Of a stretch of 64,000 nt of DNA, positions 56,270 through 64,000 are shown one piece after another (the first letter of the stretch is position 1; every line of letters starts with the position of its first letter). The notes beneath the pieces were generated by a model, which had not been told where the DNA came from, made no database searches, and was given only the letters and a program-made list of their open reading frames with translations. This DNA is from Triatoma infestans (Eukaryota > Arthropoda > Insecta > Hemiptera > Reduviidae): positions 40,451 to 104,450 of the forward strand of contig JAAEAF010003405.1 of assembly GCA_011037195.1 (NCBI GenBank). Reading direction: 5' to 3'. The position numbers and the translations under genes were made by a program.

Positions 56270-57344
56270 AACAATAATTATTTAATTGTCCAAACTACTC
56301 ACCTAACCTCTAAGTTCGTACTATTTATTTATAAGTTCGAGAAACACAATTTTCTCTTACATTGTAGAATTGTTTGTAGTAGCGAACCAAAACTTTAAAA
56401 GTTAAAGAGGAATATTTCCGCCCACTAAACTATTCACTTTTACGCGGGAAATTAGGTTTTGATTTAAGGAGCGAAATAAAACGATACTTTCCGTGACAGA
56501 AGCGCACAGCTGATGTTTCACAATTTATGTAAAATTATCTTGTTACTTTATTGATTGATTTTTTCGATATTGTAATGTTTAAACATCTTCTGCATAAATA
56601 AATAATCAACAAAAGTAATGGGAGTTTACTGTTTTGCTAAGTCAACTTTAAAAGCAGAATTAAAATAATTTGATTCGTATTTTCCAAACAATTTCTAAAT
56701 GTTCTATAATGTTACATTTTGGAAAAATAAATGTAACGTCTATAATTTTTGAATTAAAAGGAGAAAATATGTATTGTCTCAGACCAATCTCAAGGTACCA
56801 GTCAATTATGATCAGTAATACCTTGTATTAATTTTTACGAACACACACTCACACACACCAATACAAAACTGGAATCCATAGCTTGTTTTTTTTTTTTTTA
56901 ATTAAAACAATACAAAAAAAGTTGTAAAAAAATAATTGGTACTAAAGTAAACAAAAAATGTTATTCTCCCCTCTTTGAATTCAAAAGCTATATAACTGTT
57001 TTGGAAATACAAGAGACAGGCCTATAAAAACTGAGATAGTATTATTGTTTCATTTTATAACAAAAACACACACAAAATAAATGTATTTATTAAAGGCAAG
57101 TAAGAAAAAGGGACGAAACAACCCATTTAAACAACAACTGTTGTTATTTTTAGCAAAGAAAACGAAACCAAATAAAGCAAATAGCTTTTATTTATAGTTT
57201 TTTTTTTTTTACTCCCTTATTAAATAATGTTGTTTAAATAAATTTTATAATGAAATAATTATTTAATAAAAAGTATAACGTATAATTTTAAGAAGTATAT
57301 AATTCTAATGGATAATGAAATTGATTAAATGAATAATAAAATTG
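56270..57344. other. AT-rich region, nothing recognised
   Basis: Short AC runs near 56850 and T-runs near 56888 and 57200; no gene. Confidence 0.6.
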
Positions 57345-57632
57345 AAGCAAATCGATTTTTTTTTTACTGTCTCTGGGAAAGGACCAAGCCCCATGGTATC
57401 CAAAGCCCTTCTGGGTCCATTTAGCTACCCAAAAGTTCGGAGCCTTCTCAGTGCACTGCTGGCCTCTGGACAGTGTCCTCTGTTACAGACAACACTGTCC
57501 ATCACCGGAAGGAAACTGGCTCCTAGGGAGGAAAAATCTAACGGCAGCAGTTAGACTCGAACCTGGGACCTCCGCGTTGCTATCCAGCACGTTACCACTG
57601 AGCTAACCCCTTCCCTGTAAGCAAATCGATTT
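57345..57632 (-). mobile_element. SINE family 1, full-length copy with perfect 14-bp target duplication
   Basis: AAGCAAATCGATTT occurs at 57345-57358 and 57619-57632. Between them, on the minus strand, come GGGAAGGGGTTAGCTCAGTG (A-box), GCTGGATAGCAACGCGG, a GGTTCGAGTC B-box, the TTAGATTTTTCCTCCCTAGG body, GGACAGTGTTGTCTGTAAC, GGCCAGCAGTGCACTGAG, GGACCCAGAAGGGC, GGTCCTTTCCCAGAG and a terminal A-run (57355-57363 as T). About 255 bases: this defines both ends of the family. The 70-codon frame 57342-57554 is a shadow. Confidence 0.95.
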
Positions 57633-57953
57633 ACTCTAAGTCCAATTTTTATAGAATAATGTTTTAGAAAAACACACTAAATTAAAATAAAAGATTTCTA
57701 AGTTCTGTGTTGAAATTTTAATTATTTCTAAATAACTGGAACCTAGCTGAGCTAAATGTAGTTTTCTTTTAACCCATTCCAAATGGAAGAAAGTTATTTT
57801 TAACAAAAACTTCAAAATTGATGGAGAAGTTTTGATTGTCTTACTGTGTATTCTAAATCAGTTTTTACACAATTTTGAACCAGCATTTAAATTCCATGTC
57901 GAATTTGTACGAAATAAATAATTAGCTGTGCTAGCTTTTAACTATGTCTGCCA

Positions 57954-57985
<32 letters not shown>

Positions 57986-58210
57986 TTTTTTTTGAGTGAT
58001 AAACCTCATAACAGGAGTTTGGCGCAGAATAAAATACTTGTTTAAATTAGCAATAATCTATTCAGTATAATTCTCTAAAGACTACAAACTTATTATATAA
58101 TTCTAATGTAATCAATAAGAATAAAGTATTAAAAATAAATACATCACAGATTATGGAAGCAGTAAAGTAAATATATTCAGTTTCTTCTTTGTTTGTACTA
58201 GTATATTATA
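57633..58210. other. AT-rich region with (AT)n
   Basis: (AT)n at 57954-57978; otherwise featureless. Confidence 0.65.
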
Positions 58211-58214
58211 GGTA

Positions 58215-59420
58215 AATTATTAATACTTGATGAAGCAACCTCTCATCCTCAGGGCAAAAAGTAAATAAAAATAGTTTGTGGGAATTATTATGGGACAATG
58301 AATCTAAGCTTAGCGAAGTATCAAAGCAAACATGGGGCGACTACCCTATTACAGAGCATCCGAGAAATTTTAATTAAAAGGATAACATAGATTCAACTAT
58401 GGTCAATTTAACTGGACAAATTGCACATTCTAAATGGAGATAACTATTAGGAGTTGTCTTCGGCAAATTAAATATTTGTTTTGAAAATTGTAGCTGTACA
58501 ATTTCTAAATCGTCCGCGTAACTATAAGCTCATATCTCACACGCATAAAGCAATGCGATGACTTTACAACGGCATCTAGTAGTTTTCTGATCAGTTTGAT
58601 TGAATTAGCTTTAGAGATTATTAAGATCTGCCTTATCTGATTGGTTGCTATTTTACCTTTAGATATAAAATGTTTAGAAGCTTGTGAAAATTTTCCAGAT
58701 TGGCTGAAAGGTACCAAAAGTAGGGATGTGTAGTTACTATATTGAGCGGCATATTATTTACACACACTTGAATGAGTTTTTGAGAAATAAATTATTTTTG
58801 TTTCCGATGAATCAATTTTCAGAAAGTTTAGTCTACACTACCCTACAAGTATTCATAACTTCTTTTACATCAATTATAGAATTAGCGAGCATAACATAAC
58901 AAGAATAAGTTTTTGTAATTAGCTAATTTGATTGGTGTGACACAATTCTCTATAAAGAATCTAGTCAAATCTGAGATAAATGAATTTGAATTAAAACGGC
59001 GAGAGGGGTTCACCTTGATGAATTCCTGCGGAGACTTGTATATCATCTGTGAACCCATTCTCTGTTAGAATCCTTATTTCAGCGTTGCCGTAAAATGCTT
59101 TAATAATATTTGCGATCTTGAGACTATTCCTAGTTTTAAAAGTTTTTCATATAGTAATGAGTGAGACACCGAGTGAAAGGCACCTTTAAGGACCACAAAT
59201 ATTCCAAAGGGAGAGTGGTTGTTTAGCAGCTTATTACTAATTATGGCTGAAAAGATAAAAAAAAAAATTGGACAGCCTCTAGTAGGTCTAACATCCGCTT
59301 CTTCCTATAATGGAATGCAGCTCCGCCCAAGCGTTTAATCTTTTGAGGAGTATGGAGGCAAATATTTTAGGAGTACTATTTAGTAGTGTAATGCCACTGT
59401 AATTTGAAGGGTCCTTCAGA
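58215..59420 (-). pseudogene. LINE reverse transcriptase and C-terminus, decayed
   Basis: Minus strand from 59410: DPSNYSGITLLNSTPKIFAS followed by ILLKRLNAWAELHSII (RT motif 2a region). FKTRNSLKIANIIKAFYGNA, EIRILTENGFTDDIQVSAGI and HQGEPLSPF (motif B) come next at about 59130-59010. The YADD box is not found. GKIATNQIRQILIISKANSI and KLIRKLLDAVV (58717-58560) correspond to the post-RT helix. NSYLHLECAICPVKLTIVESM near 58400 matches the LPKxTPNxxxxxExxxxPVxLxIxxxML block. Order is normal for CR1/L2-like elements, similar in type to 24600-25479. Many stops. Confidence 0.75.
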
Positions 59421-59526
59421 TGAAAATGATAATTTTTATGTAACATTTTTAGATTTATTAATGACCAAGAACTTGGGTTTTCTCATTTATTAAAGCTGCA
59501 TTAATGACATAGCTATAGTTGGACAG

Positions 59527-59536
59527 AGAGACAGAC

Positions 59537-59579
<43 letters not shown>

Positions 59580-59836
59580 GATAGAGATAGATAGATAGAT
59601 ATAGATAGATAGTAGATAGATAGATAATAGCGATAGATAGATAGATAGGATAGATAGATAGAGATGATAGATAGTAGATAGATAGATAGGATAGAAGATA
59701 ATAGATAGATAGATAGATAATAGGGATAGATAGATATGATAGGATAGATAGATAGTAATAGATAGATAATAGATAGATAGATAGATAGATAGATAACAAT
59801 AGATAGATAGATATAGATAATAGATATATAGATAGT

Positions 59837-59885
<49 letters not shown>

Positions 59886-59914
59886 GGATAGATAGATAGA
59901 TAGATAGATAGAAC

Positions 59915-59961
<47 letters not shown>
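59527..59961. repeat. (GATA)n microsatellite tract, over 400 bp
   Basis: AGAT/GATA units with scattered single-base insertions and deletions (GATAGTAGATA, GATAATAG, GATAGGATAG), cleanest at 59831-59960. The two overlapping minus frames of 113 and 168 codons encode only repeats of L/Y-S-I and are artefacts. Confidence 0.97.
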
Positions 59962-60123
59962 TCCAATTCGGGATTATTATAATACGTTTTAGACAAGTGA
60001 ACTGTGCTTAAAATAATTATTAAAGTGAGTTTTCCAAGTGTGTATATTTATTGCTGATTTTCAAATTTAATAGGAGAAGCTTCACGGACTGCTAACAAAA
60101 CACTTTTGAGACCGTTATGATGT

Positions 60124-60167
60124 ACATATATATATATATATATATATATACAAACAAAGATCGTTTA

Positions 60168-60232
<65 letters not shown>

Positions 60233-60290
60233 AACAAATCGTATATTCTTTATAGATATATAACGAGTATATAAACAAAGATCGTTTTTT
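60124..60290. repeat. compound (TA)n-(CT)n-(TA)n microsatellite with repeated flank
   Basis: TA at 60125-60150, CT at 60168-60210, TA at 60211-60231. AAACAAAGATCGTTT flanks it at 60152-60166 and again at about 60272-60286, with a shortened AAACAAATCGT at 60232-60242, so a larger unit has been duplicated. Confidence 0.85.
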
Positions 60291-62280
60291 TAAAAAAAAA
60301 AAAGGTTTGAGGGAATACTCAAGACCACAGGTTATAAAGAATGGAGTATTTGACTTGATTTGAATTAAAGTACACTCTCACTATCTACCTTTTCATATTT
60401 CTGTTTTATAATCGTATAAGTTAAGAACCAATTTAATGTAGAAAAAATTTAATATTCAACACGTGAGTAAAGTATATTTATACTCTCGTATTAAAACTCG
60501 TATTTTTATTGTATATTATTTTTTCATTTTCGCTTTTAATACCATCCTCTAATTTGTAACCATTGAAATTGACAATGATTCAACATATAATTGAATTATT
60601 TATCATATTTTCAAAGGGTGGAAAGCGTTGTTAAGTAACATTATATCGTTTAACTAACAAAAAGAAAAAACTAAAAAGAAATCCTACCGTTATGGGCTAA
60701 ACCGAAAAACAATAGAAACATGGCAATTCTTAAAGCAGTGTATTAAATATTCTTTGTACAGTTGGTTACCCCCCTCCCCTTTCTCATTTTACATTTTATA
60801 TACTTTGTATTTATATAGGTTTTTAAAGGGGGAAAACCATGCTTTTGTAGTGAAGACAACAAGCAAACAGATGTTTTTGTGTGCTTCAGCAGCTACCCTG
60901 TCTACACAAAACTACGTTCACTTTGTGCGTTGGAAAATGCAGCCGAGTGTTTTGTACACTCTAATAAATTGGAATTTAATGTTTGAAACGAGTATAACAT
61001 TGTACATAACCGCGCCCGTCGCATTTTCTAAATATGCTAAGCTAGAACTCACAAACACACATTATACACACGCCCACATATACATACAAATACACAGGAA
61101 ATATAGAATAAGCATAATTAATATACGACTAAAAAAGAGACTGGGTTTCTATTGCACACATTTAAACATTCAAAGCATATCGTACGTGTAACGTACTTAA
61201 ATACGATCCAGAAACGTCATTTCACGTTGCATTAATTCAATACAGTGTAAAAGATAAAACGAAAATGCAGATTTTTTCCTCGACTACTACCACCAGGAAG
61301 CGCTTTTCACATTTTTTTTTATTTTTTTTATTTAATATACAAATGCTATAATGTTCTCAGGTTGCGGGAGGTAGCTAATTAAGCGCAACTGGGTTTTCCA
61401 TTGCGGAAAATGTAGACCAGGCCAGTATATATATTTTTTTTAATTACAGTAATAAAAATGGATGAGGACTACATAGAGTTTGTACATGTTTCATCATAAT
61501 TATGCTGGATTTACCTCTGTGCTTTTTTTTTTATCATAATTACAAATTAATTACTATGGCGCCAACAGCGAACACGAAATTTTAATCTCGCTCCAATAAT
61601 TAATTCTTAACTTTCGCAACTTCATGATCCAGGAAATATGTAATTGTGCTCTTTGGGCATATAAATAATCTTCGTAATCAGACGTTTCATTAGAATCATA
61701 ATCGAACAACCACCCTTTCATTGATGAGAGTTGACAACTAGAACGAGATCATATAATTTTATTTGCTTTATGCATTTCCGCTATCCTCTTTCAAAAATCC
61801 TAGTAGGCTTTCCGTATTTTCCTCAATCAATTCATTCATCTCTGTCTTGATCTTTCAATTCGTTTGATTCCATGAAGGCTTATTCCGGCAACTATTTCAT
61901 GAAAAATTTCCTCATTATTTTCCTCATGTATTCGGTACTTGGAATAAGCCATATTGTTTGAAAATGTTTTTCTAGTAACTTCAGATCAGATCTTCTACCA
62001 CTAAGAACCATAATACAGTCTTCTATAAATTTATACTATTGATTTTGTATTCTTCTTAACAGAAGAAAATCTCTCATTTTTCTGTTCTAAGAATGGCTCA
62101 AGCTTTAAAGATACTACATAAGATTGTTTCTCATTATGGCTTTCTTTATACAGCCTTGTTTTTAGGTCCACGTGCAATATGGGCTTTTAAAACCTGTCTG
62201 GAGTTCCAAAAGAGCATTTTCTTATACAATACTATATCAATACTTGATTGGTACAACACGCACAATTTATAACAGCTACT
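60291..62280. other. AT-rich region, no confident gene
   Basis: The 145-codon frame at 60754-61191 has no domain, is rich in AT-encoded residues and lacks splice or translation context; not called. 61700-62170 on the minus strand faintly resembles worn LINE coding sequence but has no motif I can rely on. Confidence 0.4.
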
Positions 62281-62284
62281 TTAG

Positions 62285-62880
62285 AATAAAGAACAGGAAG
62301 TGTGACTTTTCCGAGTGTTTTTTCATTGCAATTTCAAAAAAAAAAAAAAAAAAAAAATAATGGCCTCCAATGATTTATTTAATCATCGTATATATTTATA
62401 CACAGAAATGCCTAGTACTTTTATTTAAAATATTTTTTATTTATTTATTTTGAGATATTGCCACATTAAGCTTCCTACTAAAGTGGCAATTTAATGCAAC
62501 TTATCGTTCCGCCACCTTTAGAATATTAAGATTCATTAAATTTATTGTTAAAATTCCAAATTTAAAGAAGAAAGTGAACCGGAAGTGAGATTCTACCGAA
62601 TAAGTACCTTATTATTTCGGGATTTTCTTCAAAATGGTTTTGAATTATTTTTTGGTTCGTAATTCCACATTATATATAAAACTGTTTATTTTGTACTGGA
62701 AATATTGTTCCGGAATAATTTATTTTAAAGGATTTTGTAAATCTTTGAGTTTAGGCCTATCTCTATATAAACCCGTAAATTGGTCATTTCATGTTGCGTT
62801 GGATATTGATAGAAACGTAATGCATAATATAATAGATTCAGGAAAACCCTGGAGGGTAAATTTATTTATTACTTTACTAT
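62285..62880 (+). mobile_element. family A repeat, diverged module copies
   Basis: AACAGGAAGTGTGACTTTTC, TTTTTTCATTGCAATTTC with an expanded A-run (62337-62357), ACTTTTATTTAAAATATTTT, then CCGGAAGTGAGATTCTACCG at 62580 starting a second module with TATTTTGTACTGGAAATATT. No ends seen. The 62- and 82-codon frames are shadows. Confidence 0.65.
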
Positions 62881-62894
62881 AATTCCAATAGAAA

Positions 62895-63130
62895 CTTTTA
62901 GTTATTTTCTTCTTCTTCTGCAACTTCAAGAATTAGTCATGCAGCCTCCGTTTCATCTTCATGCCGGCCAGTCTTCTTCCTTACCTGCCTACTTTTCTCC
63001 TTCCAAATTGTCTGCAGTCTATAACTTGTTTCACCAATCTATCTTGATCCATTCTTTTATTTTTAATTAATTCTGTTATATTCTGTCGTTCATTGAGAAT
63101 TCAGCACTCCAATCTCCATTTCTTATATAA
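62895..63130 (-). pseudogene. LINE C-terminal fragment
   Basis: Minus strand reads KRMDQDRLVKQVIDCRQFGR followed by RKVGR, stop, GRRLAGMK. This resembles the RMDxxRLxKxIxD...GRRxxGRxRxxW tail at the end of many RTE/R1-type LINE ORFs. Short and interrupted; the sequence upstream on that strand to about 63300 may belong to it. Confidence 0.4.
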
Positions 63131-63454
63131 ATTCTTAGTTTTTTAAAAATTCTCAGTCTCAATAAAGTGTATCCATTAGTATTCTTGTCATTGGAGCGTC
63201 CAAGTTTCGTCCATAATTTTTTAAAATTTAATTTTAATTTCCTTTCTGATCTTGTTTTATAATAATTCTTTTGTACAGTGCCGACATTGCATATTTATGC
63301 AGTTAATTAGCTGTGTCTTGAAATTGTTTTGAAACTTATATCGCATCATAAAAAGTTTTATGAACATTTGTTCGACTGAAGCATTCTTTTATTACTATCG
63401 AATCAGTTTTTTTTTTACTTTTAAAAGCTGTAATATTCGTCAATTTTTCTGATA

Positions 63455-64000
63455 TTTTACTTTATCTTACTCAAGATAAGGGGAAATAAAGTGATTGTCT
63501 ACAATTTTTGAAAATATATTTTTACCGGAAAAATATGTCTTGAAGTCCCTTGAGTACGAAAAAGATGTTTTTAGCGCACAGAATCTGACTTTGTGAGGTT
63601 GTTCAATCTGACATAAGATTGCGGGCAAAATCCATCAACCGGATGTGCGGATTTGCTGAATGTTTTTATTTGAATTTTTTCGAATTTTCTCAAAACGTTT
63701 TCGAGACGAAAACAACTCTAAAGATATTATTTTAAACTTGAAATAATATCTAGGCACAATTTTTTTGAATTTTAAACATGTTTTTATTGTAAACATTTTT
63801 TAGAAAATAATGATTTCTTGGGGGGATTTTTTAGGGACAGTATCATTATGTTTTCTTCTAAAGTTCCACTTATATACAATGTATGGTGATACCACTTATT
63901 TAATATTGATATATCTTATAAGCATTGGTAAATTTCCAATAAGAAAAATCATTTAAACAAAGCTGCAAATTTACAGAATAAATTTTTGAGTTTGGAATTT
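63455..64000 (+). mobile_element. family A repeat, diverged, cut by the window end
   Basis: TTTACTTTATCTTACTCAAG and ATAAGGGGAAATAAAGTGATTG (hairpin CTTACT-CA-AGATAAG altered), ATATTTTTACCGGAAAAATA, CCTTGAGTACGAAAAAGATG and TTTTTAGCG, then CATCAACCGGATGTGCGG and module sequence. The 3' end lies beyond the window. Confidence 0.75.

Noticed and set aside
59458..59996. Two overlapping open frames of 113 and 168 codons on the minus strand
   Set aside because: They translate a GATA microsatellite into repeated Leu/Tyr-Ser-Ile; no gene.
60754..61191. 145-codon open frame, the longest plus-strand one
   Set aside because: No domain, AT-driven composition, no splice or translation context, and simple-sequence segments (THTHYTHAHIYIQIH) from AC-rich DNA.
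1..64000. CRISPR arrays, operons, insertion sequences of bacterial type, viral genes
   Set aside because: None seen: no regularly spaced repeats with unique spacers, no intact prokaryote-like reading frames and no viral structural motifs.

Overview
This window looks like a gene-poor, strongly AT-rich stretch of an insect (or at least arthropod) nuclear genome. The evidence is the load of Tc1/mariner remnants, Jockey-, R1- and RTE-like LINE fragments, tRNA-derived SINEs with poly(A) tails and target-site duplications, long dinucleotide and GATA microsatellites, and the absence of operons, ribosome-binding sites or any intact long reading frame. I cannot name the species or order from the sequence. 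Almost every predicted small ORF is an accident of AT-rich or simple-sequence DNA, or a shadow of a repeat. The best evidence for a host gene is two short plus-strand pieces with good splice signals and open frames: a possible internal exon (38930-39005) and a possible terminal exon with stop codon and poly(A) signals (52434-52490). Their phases are compatible, so much of the window could be intron, but this is inference. || Layout: 1-5 kb holds a mariner-like transposase remnant, SINE copies and a LINE RNase H fragment. 5-7.4 kb is mostly unique, partly pyrimidine-rich DNA. 7.4-21.4 kb is dominated by one repeat family (called family A here), with an R1-like LINE 3' end, two SINE types, an RTE-like LINE remnant that interrupts a family A copy, and a GC-richer GAGA-rich island (17.4-18.05 kb). 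21.5-25.5 kb has a mariner remnant, a 186-bp foldback element with a hammerhead-like core, and a LINE C-terminus. 25.5-30.5 kb is mostly unassigned. 30.5-44 kb contains the best two family A copies, a composite LINE region (34.5-36.5 kb), a deleted Tc1-like element, the possible exon and a SINE. 44-53.5 kb has several 3' ends of LTGHC-type LINEs, a mariner-like 3' half, GC-richer islands and the possible terminal exon. 53.6-56.3 kb is a decayed Jockey-type LINE. 57-64 kb holds a full-length SINE with perfect 14-bp duplications, another decayed LINE, a GATA tract of over 400 bp, and two more family A copies. || Family A is the most notable element: at least 17 copies or fragments on both strands, no coding capacity, perfect or near-perfect 15-bp inverted repeats near both ends, a hairpin at each end, a TG microsatellite at one fixed internal site, and internal modules of about 250-290 bp in tandem. 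All mobile elements seen are broken; none appears able to move by itself.
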